Positions 54,474 through 62,359 of a stretch of DNA of 64,000 nucleotides are shown in pieces (position 1 is the stretch's first letter; every line of letters starts with the position of its first letter). The DNA is from Nannocystis sp. (GTDB lineage: Bacteria; Myxococcota_A; Polyangia; Nannocystales; Nannocystaceae): positions 186,001 to 250,000 of the forward strand of contig NZ_JADJNN010000011.1 in the NCBI RefSeq assembly GCF_016714285.1, given 5' to 3'. The translations under genes were made by a program, and so were the position numbers. Below the pieces are notes generated by a model. The model saw nothing but the letters and a program-made list of their open reading frames with translations, made no database searches and was not told where the DNA came from.

Positions 54474-55649
54474 TCACTGCTGAATACAATACAGCCGCGC
54501 CGGCTTTCCGCAGTAGTAGTCGACGCAGGTGGTGTCGCTCCACGCGGCCCCGATCTCCTTCCAGGAGCCCCAGCGGCCCTTGCCGGCGTCGCTCTTCCAA
54601 TTGCCACAATCGTCGAGCGGGTTCACGACGTCGCCGTCCGGCGTGGCGTTGCTGTGCACGACATTGGCGCCGCAGGGGTGCATGAGGTCCAACGCTGGCA
54701 TGTTCTGCTCGGTGATGTCGATCGGCGCGAGCAGGTTGCCGCTGGTCAGACCGCCCCAGTTCATCGCCACCACCTGCATGTTGCGCTTCACGTAGGGGTA
54801 CGGCGACTTCGTCATGAAATGATCCTTGGGCCCCTTGGCGACGCTGTCGCCGAGCCACGCGAAGTAGGGCCCGGGCGGGAGCATGGCCGCCATGGCCAGG
54901 GCGTCGCACTTCATGTTCGCGCCCATGAGGCCGCCGAGCTCGCTGGCCTTGTAGGCCTTGCTGCTCACGAACACGATCTTGACGGTCTTCTTGCAGTCCA
55001 TCGGCTCGCAGCCGTCGCCCGGCACGTCGTTGCCGTCGTCGCACTCCTCCTTGCCCTGATAGATCTCCTTATCTCCGCACTTGGCCGCCTCGCAGTTCAC
55101 GCAGGAGTCGCTGTTGACGTCGTTGCCGTCGTCGCACGTCTCGCCCATCTGCACGACCCCGTCGCCGCAGTAATTGACCGTGCACGCGTTGCTGCAAATG
55201 TCGTCGTCGACGTCGTTGCCGTCGTCGCACGGCTCGCCCCCCACCCCCATCCACCAGTAGCCGTCGCCGCAGACGGCATTCTTGCATTCGCTCGTACACG
55301 CGTCGTACGGGTCCTGGTTGCCGTCGTCGCACTCCTCGCCCGGGTTCAGGAAGCCGTCGCCGCACACCGGGGGCGGCATGCCGCTGCTGCTCGGCCCCTC
55401 GGTGTCGATGGTCGGGCCGGTCGCGTCGGTCGTCTCGGCGAGGCTGGTCTCGCCGGGCCCGGCGGTGGTCGGCGGCGTGGTCGTGGGGTCCGACATGCTC
55501 ACGCTGTCGCTGCCCGGCGTGCTCGTGGGACCGCCCCCATCGGTGCTGGCGCCCGCCTGCGTGCCTCCCTCGGTGGGATCGACGAAGATCGGGTTGTTCT
55601 CGAGGCAGCCACCCAACAGGACGATCGACAGGCCAACGAAGCGACGCAT
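54474..55649 (-). CDS. DUF4215 lipoprotein with DUF1554-type C-terminal domain
   Basis: A 391-residue lipoprotein. ATG 55649 gives the signal 'MRRFVGLSIVLLGGC' with a lipobox. A Thr/Ser/Gly/Pro linker is followed by four DUF4215 repeats (about residues 95-222; for example 'CGDGVVQMGETCDDGND'). The last 165 residues match DUF1554-like lectin-fold domains: 'KIVFVSSKAYKASELGGLMG', 'GPYFAWLGDSVAKGPKDHF', 'NCGNWKSDAGKGRWG'-type Trp/Cys motifs (here DDCGNWKSDAGKG), and the ending 'CGKPARLYCIQQ'. The domain is found in secreted proteins of Leptospira and Myxococcota and is related to collagen-XV/endostatin or lectin-like folds. TATCAT lies 5 nt before the ATG. Confidence 0.85.
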   Translation of the reverse strand: MRRFVGLSIVLLGGCLENNPIFVDPTEGGTQAGASTDGGGPTSTPGSDSVSMSDPTTTPPTTAGPGETSLAETTDATGPTIDTEGPSSSGMPPPVCGDGFLNPGEECDDGNQDPYDACTSECKNAVCGDGYWWMGVGGEPCDDGNDVDDDICSNACTVNYCGDGVVQMGETCDDGNDVNSDSCVNCEAAKCGDKEIYQGKEECDDGNDVPGDGCEPMDCKKTVKIVFVSSKAYKASELGGLMGANMKCDALAMAAMLPPGPYFAWLGDSVAKGPKDHFMTKSPYPYVKRNMQVVAMNWGGLTSGNLLAPIDITEQNMPALDLMHPCGANVVHSNATPDGDVVNPLDDCGNWKSDAGKGRWGSWKEIGAAWSDTTCVDYYCGKPARLYCIQQ

Positions 55650-55749
55650 GGCCCATGATAGCAGCCTCGGTCCCCGACCGGCGCGGTGGACGGCGCGGGG
55701 CACACGGCGCGCGGACGCGCGGGGGCGAGCCGTGCTAGTGGTGCACGCC

Positions 55750-56301
55750 ATGGCGCTCACGGCCACCCTCCATCGCTTGCGCGTCGAGCTCGCGGACGTC
55801 GAGCGCGGGGTCTACGAGTCGCTCGACCTGCGGGTCGCCCGGCACCCGTCGGAGAGCATGCGCTTCATGCTCACGCGGACGCTGGCCTACTGCCTCAGCT
55901 ACACGGAGGGCATCGCGTTCAGCAAGGACGGCATCGCCTCGACCGACGACCCGCCGATCTCGGTGCGCGACCCGACCGGGCTGCTGCTGGCGTGGATCGA
56001 CGTCGGCAACCCGTCGGCGGAGCGGCTGCACCGCGCGAGCAAGGCGGCCCGCGAGGTGGCCCTGTACAGCGCGACGCCGCTGCTCCAGCTGCGCCGCGAG
56101 GCGGCCTCGCGGGCGATCCACCGCCTCGAGGCGATCGCGCTGTGGCAGCTCGAGCCAGCCTTCCTCGACGGGCTCGCGGAGCTCGTCGACCGCAACAGCG
56201 CGCTCGAGCTGATGCGCAACGACGGGCTGCTCTACGCGACGATCGCCGGCCGCACGGTCGAGGGCGCGGTCACCCGCGCCTCGCTGATCACGCCACCGTG
56301 A
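55750..56301 (+). CDS. yaeQ: YaeQ family protein
   Basis: A 183-residue cytosolic protein of the usual YaeQ length. Matches include the opening 'MALTATLHRLRVELADVERG', 'LRVARHPSESMRFMLTRTLA', 'YTEGIAFSKDGIASTDDPPI', 'LLAWIDVGNPSAERLHRASK' and 'VALYSATP'. YaeQ has a variant PD-(D/E)xK nuclease fold with conserved acidic residues (Glu in YTEGIAF, Asp in WIDVG, Lys in RASK), all present. It was linked in E. coli to suppression of RfaH loss, but its biochemical role is unclear. ATG 55750 is chosen; an in-frame GTG at 55738 would add four residues. Confidence 0.9.
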   Translation: MALTATLHRLRVELADVERGVYESLDLRVARHPSESMRFMLTRTLAYCLSYTEGIAFSKDGIASTDDPPISVRDPTGLLLAWIDVGNPSAERLHRASKAAREVALYSATPLLQLRREAASRAIHRLEAIALWQLEPAFLDGLAELVDRNSALELMRNDGLLYATIAGRTVEGAVTRASLITPP

Positions 56302-56310
56302 CCTCCCGAA

Positions 56311-56448
56311 GCCGCTCGTCGCGCACCTCGACGACCGGGCCGCGCTCAAGAAGACGGTGCGAAGGCCCAAGGGCGCGCTGAAGATCCGCGGCGCGACGGC
56401 ACACGACGCTGACGGGCAAGCACCTCGCGGCCTACGTCGGCGCGTGAA
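56311..56448 (+). pseudogene. Frameshifted orphan gene fragment
   Basis: Following yaeQ, the plus strand reads 'KPLVAHLDDRAALKKTVRRP' then 'KGALKIRGA'; after a frame change it continues 'TLTGKHLAAYVGA' and a TGA. Both parts look like protein, but there is no start and the frame is broken. It is probably the tail of a lost gene of unknown family. Its stop is only a few bases from the stop of the convergent lipoprotein gene. Confidence 0.35.
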
Positions 56449-56451
56449 TCG

Positions 56452-57933
56452 TCACTCGAGCGTGACCTCCCAGATCTGCTCGTCGCTCACCTGATACGCG
56501 CCGCAGATAGCGAAGCCCAGGCCGCCGACCGGCCGCTCCTGGTAGCTCCTCGACTCGACGTAGAGCGCCGACGGAGCCGCGAAGCCGGGCCCGGGCTCGG
56601 GCATCGCGAAGCTCACCGCGGCGCCCCAGTCGATCGCCGCGTCGACCCCCACGTCCGGCGCCCGCAGCACGGTCACGCCGGAGCCGCTCGCGCTGCCGAC
56701 GACGAGGTGCAAGGGCTCGCCCGCGGGCCGCACGAAGCGGGCGCGGTAGCCGTCGGCGAAGCTGTGCAGCGGCAGCGCGTGCCCGGCCCACGCGGCGCCG
56801 GGCGGGCGATGGTAGTAGCGCAGGCCGCCGGTCTGGGTGGTCGCGACGACGTGCACCGCCCCGCTGTCACGATCTTGCCAGAGGTCAGCGGCGGTGCGCA
56901 CCTCCACGCCAGGCTCGAGGTCGGCGAGGATCGTGTAGACGAGCGGCTGACCGGGCGTGACCTCGGCGACGACGGCGTGGTAGCTGCCGTCGGGGTACTT
57001 GCCGGTGAAGGTCTGGCCGGCGAGCGCGAGGCCTCCCTCCGCGGTGGCCATGGCGTGGACGTAGCCGAGGTCGTTGGCGCCGGCGAGGCCCGACGCGACC
57101 GGGCCGTTCCAGCCGCCGCCGTAATTGTATGTGTAATAGAAGGCCCCCTCGCCGCCGTTCTCGCCGACGACCGTCCACCACACGATCCGCCAGCCCGCGC
57201 CGAGCACGGCGGCGCCGACGTAATTGGAGCTCTGCGGGGTCTGGTAGGGCACGCCGCTGATCAGCACCGTATTACAGGCGCGCTTGCTGATATCGGTGGT
57301 GTCGAGATAACACTCCTCGAGGCGCTGAGCCGCGATATCGACGCCATAGGTGAGGATCAAATCGCCGAGCAACAGGCTCGCCGCATTCTGCTGGATCCCC
57401 GCGGCGTGCAGGTTCTCGGCCTGCTCGCTCCACTGCGCCTCATCGGCGCCTCGGCGAAAGTAGCGGACCTTGCGGTTGTGATACACGTCCTCGCCGGCAT
57501 CGACGGTGAACCACAGCGCGTCGTCGGCCGCGCGCATCAGGCCGCGCAGGTGCGGGCCCCAGCCGCCGTGCATGGTCTCGTAGTGGCGGTTCTCGGCCGT
57601 GATCGGGCGGAGCACAAAGGCCGGCGCCGCGGCCCCGGTGCTGCTGCTCGCCCCGGACTCGCCGCGGTCGCCGCTGCTCGCCGTTGCAGTCGTGCTGGCG
57701 GCGGTATCGGAGAGATCGCTCGAGCTGGTGCCCGGGCTCGCGGTCGTCGACGCGAGCCCGGTGGTCGGGATGGGCTCGCCGCTGCCGCCTGTGACGCCTG
57801 TGACACCGGTCGCCGGGTCTGCGGTGCCGCTGCTCTCGGCGACGGTGGTGCTCCCCGCGTCGCCGCCCGGCGTACACGCGGCCAGGAGGCACCCGCAGAG
57901 CTGCCAGCGACCGACCGCGCGTGAGCGTGCCAC
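56452..57933 (-). CDS. Large lipoprotein, probable propeller
   Basis: A protein of about 493 residues. The GTG at 57933 gives an Arg-rich head and 'WQLCGCLLAAC', a lipobox; GTG 57948 is an alternative. A long Ser/Thr/Gly linker (about 25-105) precedes a body with strands such as 'DALWFTVDAGEDVYHNRKVR', 'GAFYYTYNYGGGWNGPVAS', 'HVVATTQTGGLRYYHRPPG' and 'EPLHLVVGSASGSGVTVLR', consistent with a beta-propeller lectin or sialidase-like fold without its catalytic signature. The end 'AICGAYQVSDEQIWEVTLE' is typical of repeat closure. Function unknown. The gene is divergent from the dioxygenase gene at 58056. Confidence 0.7.
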   Translation of the reverse strand: MARSRAVGRWQLCGCLLAACTPGGDAGSTTVAESSGTADPATGVTGVTGGSGEPIPTTGLASTTASPGTSSSDLSDTAASTTATASSGDRGESGASSSTGAAAPAFVLRPITAENRHYETMHGGWGPHLRGLMRAADDALWFTVDAGEDVYHNRKVRYFRRGADEAQWSEQAENLHAAGIQQNAASLLLGDLILTYGVDIAAQRLEECYLDTTDISKRACNTVLISGVPYQTPQSSNYVGAAVLGAGWRIVWWTVVGENGGEGAFYYTYNYGGGWNGPVASGLAGANDLGYVHAMATAEGGLALAGQTFTGKYPDGSYHAVVAEVTPGQPLVYTILADLEPGVEVRTAADLWQDRDSGAVHVVATTQTGGLRYYHRPPGAAWAGHALPLHSFADGYRARFVRPAGEPLHLVVGSASGSGVTVLRAPDVGVDAAIDWGAAVSFAMPEPGPGFAAPSALYVESRSYQERPVGGLGFAICGAYQVSDEQIWEVTLE

Positions 57934-58055
57934 GACCCCAGGGTACACCGCGACGACGGCCCCCCGGCAACCGAGAGGGCGTCGCCGCCGGGGTGATGTC
58001 GCGCGAGCGTGGCCCTTGCCGTTCGCCGCCGATCGAGGCTACCGTGGCCGCGCGC

Positions 58056-58685
58056 ATGCAGGAGACGCTCCCCACGCTCGTGCGCGAGTTCTCGGGCGGC
58101 CAGCGCCTGTGCGACGCGCCGCTGATCCACAGCTTCGACGCGATGCTCACACCCGCGGAGTGCGAGCACATCATCGCCCTGGCGCGGCCGACGATCCGCC
58201 GCGCCCAGGTCAGCGGGGTGGCCGGTGGCAGCGTCAGCAAGGGCCGCACCAGCGCGCTGGCATGGGTCCGCCACGACATCGACGCGACGGTCCAGGCGGT
58301 CAGCGAGCGCATCGCCGCCTGCGTCGGCCTGCCGCTGCAGCACGCCGAATCGCTGCAGGTGATCCACTATGACCCCGGCCAGGAGTACCGGCCCCACTTC
58401 GACGCCTACGACCTCAGCACCGCCAAGGGCCAGCGCTACACCGCCCGCGGCGGCCAGCGCCTGGTCACCACGCTGACCTACCTGAACAGCGTCGCCGAGG
58501 GCGGCGCCACCGGCTTCCCCCAGCTCGGCCTCGACGTCGCACCGCAGCCCGGCAAGTTGCTGCTGTTCCACAACTGCCACCCGGGCACGAGCACCCGCGA
58601 CCCTCGCAGCTATCACCAGGGCAAGGCCCCCGTCCGCGGCGAGAAGTGGGCCTTCAATTTGTGGTTCCACGAGCGGCCCTACTAG
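58056..58685 (+). CDS. 2-oxoglutarate/Fe(II) dioxygenase, prolyl 4-hydroxylase-like
   Basis: A 209-residue cytosolic enzyme. 'IHSFDAMLTPAECEHIIAL' is the family's opening helix. The iron ligands are His and Asp in 'YRPHFDAYD' and the distal His in 'RDPRSYHQGKAPVRGEKWAF', where the following Lys binds 2-oxoglutarate. 'RLVTTLTYLNSVAEGGATGF' is characteristic of P4H-like enzymes. It should hydroxylate prolyl or other residues, or a small molecule, using O2 and 2-oxoglutarate. It resembles the catalytic domain of collagen-type prolyl 4-hydroxylases, so Pro-rich surface proteins are conceivable targets. ATG 58056 is preferred; longer in-frame starts add only Arg/Pro-rich sequence. Confidence 0.87.
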   Translation: MQETLPTLVREFSGGQRLCDAPLIHSFDAMLTPAECEHIIALARPTIRRAQVSGVAGGSVSKGRTSALAWVRHDIDATVQAVSERIAACVGLPLQHAESLQVIHYDPGQEYRPHFDAYDLSTAKGQRYTARGGQRLVTTLTYLNSVAEGGATGFPQLGLDVAPQPGKLLLFHNCHPGTSTRDPRSYHQGKAPVRGEKWAFNLWFHERPY

Positions 58686-58830
58686 AGAACATCGATAGCC
58701 CCCGCTAAACCCTCACAGAAACCCGCGTAGGCCCGCTGGTCGCCGAGCTCCGTTGTCTGCGGCGGATCGCTGTCGGCATCGGCAACGAGTGGCTTCGACT
58801 CGGAGGGCGCCTCGCCGCGCGGAGGCGGGC

Positions 58831-59025
58831 GAGGAGGCCAGCAAGGATGCGCGCACCCGCGCCGCGAACATGGTCGGATCGGCCGGCGGGGCCAGCCTGG
58901 GCAAACTGCCCAGCGCCGACGTGGGGGGTCATCAACATCAACGCCGCCAACGTGACGCAGGGCTCGTGGGACGGCAACAACGACACGAACTCGCTGGAGA
59001 GATCACGATCATCCACGCGACGTAG
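58831..59025 (+). pseudogene. SIMPL (DUF541) domain gene fragment with two frame changes
   Basis: The plus strand reads 'EEASKDARTRAANMVGSAGG', 'ASLGKLPSADVG', then after an extra G in a six-G run (about 58923-58928) 'VININAANVTQGSWDGNND' and 'TNSLE'. A second shift returns to 'ITIIHAT' and a TAG. The order matches the conserved end of SIMPL/DUF541 secreted proteins (lysine-rich helix, LG-x-L, then N-rich strand and NDTxxxEK). No start or first half is present, so it is a truncated relic. From 58686 to 58830 I see no gene. Confidence 0.55.
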
Positions 59026-59050
59026 CAGTGAATCGTGGTATGACGTGCGG

Positions 59051-59725
59051 ATGAAGCATTGGCTTGTCCCTGTGATTTTTGGTGCGGTGGTCGGCGGCTG
59101 CGGGCCCGAGAAGAGCAGCAGCGAGGCGGGCTCCAGCGGCGATGCGAGCACCGGCGGCGCGAGCAGCAGCACGGGTGGTGTGAGCACCGGTAGCAGCACG
59201 GGCGGGCCGGTGACGACCGGAGTGCCGCAGTGCCCGGACATCGGGTGTAACAACGACTGCGGAAACGGGTGCACGCCGGAGCCCGTATGCGACAACGGCG
59301 AGGTGATCTGCGACTGCGGGAACTGCAATGAGAGCGTGGGCGAGTCGGTGACGGGGGGCATGCCGAGCACGGGTCCGTCGACGACCACGGGGTCGACCAG
59401 CATGGAACCGGACACCACGACGGGCGGCGGCGTCGACTGCAGCGGCGATCCGCCGAGCTTCCCGGAGTTCGATCGGAGCTGCGTGGAGGACGTCGACTGC
59501 GCGTTGGTCCTGCATCAGATCGACTGCTGTGGGACCTTCGTCGCGTGGGGCCTGCGCGCCGACGTGGCCAAGACCTTCGCCGAGGCCGAGGCGCTGTGCG
59601 AGTCCCAGTACCCGCTGTGTGGCTGCGCGGCGCAGCCGACGGTCGCGGACGACGGCATGGCGAGCAACAACAACGACTTCGCGGTGACCTGCAAGGACGG
59701 GAGCTGCTTCAGCTTCGTGCCGTGA
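59051..59725 (+). CDS. Cys-rich lipoprotein with Ser/Thr/Gly linkers
   Basis: A 224-residue lipoprotein. The signal 'MKHWLVPVIFGAVVGGC' ends in a lipobox and is followed by a Ser/Thr/Gly linker. A short Cys cluster ('CPDIGCNNDCGNGCTPEP', 'CDNGEVICDCGNC') is followed by a second Ser/Thr linker and a C-terminal Cys domain ('CVEDVDCALVLHQIDCCG', 'CESQYPLCGCAAQPTV') of about 95 residues, ending 'CKDGSCFSFVP'. The family is not recognised, though the end domain resembles small secreted Myxococcota domains with a CCG motif. A TATGAC box lies 6 nt before ATG 59051. Confidence 0.75.
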   Translation: MKHWLVPVIFGAVVGGCGPEKSSSEAGSSGDASTGGASSSTGGVSTGSSTGGPVTTGVPQCPDIGCNNDCGNGCTPEPVCDNGEVICDCGNCNESVGESVTGGMPSTGPSTTTGSTSMEPDTTTGGGVDCSGDPPSFPEFDRSCVEDVDCALVLHQIDCCGTFVAWGLRADVAKTFAEAEALCESQYPLCGCAAQPTVADDGMASNNNDFAVTCKDGSCFSFVP

Positions 59726-59729
59726 CGTG

Positions 59730-59963
59730 TCAGTAGCCGAAGCGCTCGAGCAAGCGCCGACATCCGAGCGAATGGCGGCCGCGCTCGCGCGGGTCCACAG
59801 GACCACCGGCGCCGAGAACGACGACCTCGGCCCTGACGGCCTCGAGCTTCTGCTCGGCGGTCCAGTCTTGCGGCCTGCGGGCGGGCTCCTGATCGACACT
59901 TTCTTGCTTCGGCATCGGTGCCGCGGTATCGCGCATCTGGCGCTTGAGCGGGTGCGGCTCCAT
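59730..59963 (-). pseudogene. Transposase-type N-terminal fragment
   Basis: The minus strand reads 'EPARRPQDWTAEQKLEAVRA', the typical start of the helix-turn-helix protein (orfA-like) of IS3-related elements, but after about 20 residues the similarity stops and the frame ends at 59730. No catalytic orfB and no inverted repeats are visible. It is the only trace of an insertion sequence in the window. It occupies most of the 309-bp gap between two genes; the remainder shows nothing clear. Confidence 0.45.
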
Positions 59964-60034
59964 CTGTCGCTAAGGACATCTTCATGTCCACGCGAGCACG
60001 CGCCAGCGAGCCCCCGACCACGACCGCGGGGCGA

Positions 60035-60691
60035 TCAATCCCCGAACAGCGGTCCGACGATCACCGCGCCGAACCACGCCGAGGCGATCGCCCACAGATA
60101 GCGCGGCAGCCACACCCCGGAGCTTGGCGACTCGGCGAACAGCAAGAGGCGCGGCGCGACCACGGTGAACGTGTACAGCATCGGCATCACCAGCCCGAAG
60201 CTGAAGGCGAGCATGAAGAGTCGGCCACCGAAACCCTCGTCGGGGCCACCGGGCTGCGAGGGGTCGACCATCGCGCCGAGCAGCCCGCCGAAGTTGTCGG
60301 CCAGGACCATGATGAAGGGCCAGCCCAGCCCTCGCCGCAGCCCGCGTGGGAGGGTGAGCCAGGTGCCGCCGCCGGTGCGCCGGTGCTGGACCGCCAGGAC
60401 GATACCCAGCAGCACCGGCACGACCGTGTTCACCTGTCGCCACGGAAACACGGCGCCGACCTGCTGGAGCCCGACGTCGATCATGATCGTGCAGATCGCC
60501 AGGCTCAGGAACAGCACCCAGCCCTCGCGCGGCCGGGTGTCGCCGCGCTCGCCGATCAGCGCCGCCAGCCGACCCCCCGGGAGCAAGATGCCCCGCCGAG
60601 AACTCCTCGAGCACTGGTCGTAGTTGGTGGTCGCTGGAGGGCGCTCATTGGAGACGTGACACACGTCGAGATGGCTTGACCTCTGGGCCAT
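60035..60691 (-). CDS. Polytopic membrane protein of unknown function
   Basis: Up to 218 residues. Five hydrophobic segments are clear: 'GWVLFLSLAICTIMIDVG', 'VVPVLLGIVLAVQ', 'WPFIMVLADNFGGLLGAMV', 'LAFSFGLVMPMLYTFTVV' and 'WAIASAWFGAVIVGPLFG'. No family is recognised. The ATG at 60691 precedes a hydrophilic stretch of about 35 residues that does not look like the start of a membrane protein. A TTG at 60586 (183 residues) places the first helix sooner and may be the true start. The gene lies between the transposase fragment and the ThrRS-like locus on the opposite strand. Confidence 0.6.
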   Translation of the reverse strand: MAQRSSHLDVCHVSNERPPATTNYDQCSRSSRRGILLPGGRLAALIGERGDTRPREGWVLFLSLAICTIMIDVGLQQVGAVFPWRQVNTVVPVLLGIVLAVQHRRTGGGTWLTLPRGLRRGLGWPFIMVLADNFGGLLGAMVDPSQPGGPDEGFGGRLFMLAFSFGLVMPMLYTFTVVAPRLLLFAESPSSGVWLPRYLWAIASAWFGAVIVGPLFGD

Positions 60692-60811
60692 GCTCTTGTC
60701 ATCTCGATCGGGTCATGCTCCGGCGCCGCAGCACCGCGACCACCGTCACCACTCTCCGGGGTGGGGTCGGTCGTCGACACGCGCGTTGAGAGCTGCGAGT
60801 CCCCACCGAGA

Positions 60812-60833
60812 ACCCCGCCCACGCTGGCGGGGT
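60812..60833 (+). promoter_or_regulatory. Leader hairpin 1 upstream of the ThrRS-like gene
   Basis: A perfect 8-bp stem, ACCCCGCC (60812-60819) with GGCGGGGT (60826-60833), has the loop CACGCT. It lies 59 bp before the gene's ATG. No T-run follows, so it is more likely a structural part of the leader than a terminator. Confidence 0.5.
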
Positions 60834-60850
60834 CGCGCGTGTGTGCGGCG

Positions 60851-60883
60851 TCCTTCGTCGGCGGGCCTTTGAACCGCGAAGGA
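60851..60883 (+). promoter_or_regulatory. Leader hairpin 2 that covers the ribosome binding site
   Basis: TCCTTCG (60851-60857) pairs exactly with CGAAGGA (60877-60883), and inside it CGG (60859-60861) pairs with CCG (60874-60876) across one bulged T. The 3' arm contains most of the Shine-Dalgarno AAGGAG (60879-60884), which lies 7 nt before ATG 60892. Folding would therefore block translation. The loop side holds TTGAACCGCG (60869-60878), which matches the T-box bulge consensus TGGNACCGCG at all but one fixed position. Confidence 0.55.
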
Positions 60884-60891
60884 GTCATCCC

Positions 60892-62082
60892 ATGCTCGAC
60901 CATCACGATCACCGCGCCGTCGGCCCCCGCCTCGGCCTGTTTCACCTGCAAGACGAGGCACCAGGCATGGTGTTCTGGCACCCCAGGGGCCTGGTCCTCG
61001 TGCGCGCGCTCGAGGAGGCGGTCCGCCGGCGGACGCTCGCCGAGGGCTACCGCGAGGTCCGCACGCCGCAGCTGCTGCGCAAGTCGCTGTGGGAGGCCAG
61101 CGGCCACTGGCAGCACTTCCGTCAGCATATGTTCGCCGTCGAAGAGGAAGGCGTGTGCGCGGCGCTCAAGCCGGTGAGCTGCCCGTGTCACATCCAGATC
61201 TACGAGCGGGTCGCGCCCTCGTACCGCGACCTGCCGCTGCGCCTGTGCGAGCTCGGCGTGTGTCACCGCGACGAGCCGGGCGGGACGCTGCATGGCCTGT
61301 TTCGCCTGCGGCAGTTCACGCAGGACGACGGTCACATCTTCTGCGCCGAGGAGCAGATCGCGGCCGAGATCGAGGTGTTCTGCCGCGGCGCGCTCGCCTT
61401 CTACGCCGCGCTCGGCTTCCCCGAGGTCGGCGTGGCCCTGTCGACGCGGCCGCCGCAGCGCGCCGGCGACGACGCGACCTGGGATCGGGCCGAGGCGCAG
61501 CTGGCCGCGGCGGTCGCGTCCGCCGGCATGTCGCCGACGCTGCAGCCGGGCGAGGGCGCCTTCTACGGACCCAAGCTCGAGCTCAGCGTCCCCGACCGCG
61601 CCGGTCGCCGCTGGCAGTGCGGGACGATCCAGCTCGACCTCGTGCTGCCCGAGCGCTTCGACCTCCACTACATCGACGCGACCGGACGGCGTCGGCGACC
61701 GGCGATGCTGCACCGGGCGCTGTACGGCAGCCTCGAGCGCTTCGTCGCGCTGCTGCTCGAGCGCGACGCGCTGCCGGCCTGGCTCGCGCCGGTGCAGGTG
61801 GTGGTCGCGCCCGTCGGACCCGACCAACGGGAGGCGGCGGCGCTGACGGTCGCCGCACTGGTGGCCGCGGGCCTGCGCGCCGAGCTCGACCAGCGCGACG
61901 AGACCCTCGCGCGCCGCGTCGCCGAGGCACACGCGGGCGGGGTCCCCTGCTTCGCCGTGCTCGGCGCACGCGAGCTCGCGAGCGACGCGTTGACGCTCCG
62001 CGAGGGCGCGGGAGCCCAACGCGTCCTGGCACGCGAGCAGGCGATCGCTCACCTTCTGCGCTGCTGCGCTGCACCGGTCTGA
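60892..62082 (+). CDS. Short threonyl-tRNA synthetase paralogue (no TGS or editing domain)
   Basis: A 396-residue class II aminoacyl-tRNA synthetase. The catalytic core has 'ALKPVSCPCHIQIYERVAPS' (zinc Cys), 'CHRDEPGGTLHGLFRLRQFT' continuing 'QDDGHIFC' (motif 2 and zinc His), 'GPKLELSVPDRAGRRWQCG' and 'AMLHRALYGSLERFVAL' (motif 3 and zinc His), so the Thr-binding residues are retained. The C-terminal 100 residues are the anticodon-binding HGTP domain ('WLAPVQVVVAPVG', 'QRDETLARRVAEAHAGGVPC'). The usual 240-residue N-terminal TGS and editing part is absent, and the ATG follows a good AAGGAG, so the short form is genuine. It could charge tRNA-Thr without editing, supply activated Thr, or act as a resistant duplicate. 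Confidence 0.85.
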   Translation: MLDHHDHRAVGPRLGLFHLQDEAPGMVFWHPRGLVLVRALEEAVRRRTLAEGYREVRTPQLLRKSLWEASGHWQHFRQHMFAVEEEGVCAALKPVSCPCHIQIYERVAPSYRDLPLRLCELGVCHRDEPGGTLHGLFRLRQFTQDDGHIFCAEEQIAAEIEVFCRGALAFYAALGFPEVGVALSTRPPQRAGDDATWDRAEAQLAAAVASAGMSPTLQPGEGAFYGPKLELSVPDRAGRRWQCGTIQLDLVLPERFDLHYIDATGRRRRPAMLHRALYGSLERFVALLLERDALPAWLAPVQVVVAPVGPDQREAAALTVAALVAAGLRAELDQRDETLARRVAEAHAGGVPCFAVLGARELASDALTLREGAGAQRVLAREQAIAHLLRCCAAPV

Positions 62083-62359
62083 GCCCGGCCGCTGCGGCGC
62101 CACCGCCGTCCAGAGCGCGCGAGCGCCCACGTACCGGGGCGCTCGCATCGGCCCGCTCCGGCCGCGTGCTGCGGTGGATAGGGAGCGAGCAATACGATAG
62201 CCGGGGACCCGCGACGATAGATTGCGCGGACCACCGGACCGCTGGCGCGGCGAGCAAGGCACGTGCCAGCAGCGATCTGCCGCAACACCTCGGCCACGCG
62301 AGCGACGAGTTTTGCCGCGCACGTTCAGTGAACGTTCGCGCGGCGAGGCTTGAACGCGC
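62083..62359. other. Intergenic region upstream of the sigma-54 activator
   Basis: No gene is visible in these 277 bp. Two exact palindromes stand out: GGCACGTGCC at 62258-62267, and the operator-like one at 62321-62335 (separate entry). I find no clear -24/-12 (GG...GC) sigma-54 promoter. Confidence 0.5.
62321..62335. promoter_or_regulatory. Palindromic operator candidate
   Basis: ACGTTCA-G-TGAACGT is a perfect 7-bp inverted repeat with a one-base centre. It ends 24 bp before the ATG of the sigma-54 activator, a position suited to repression or autoregulation. Confidence 0.55.

Noticed and set aside
60035..60691. The membrane protein as a DedA or prenyltransferase homologue
   Set aside because: The helices show no family signature, so it is left as unknown.
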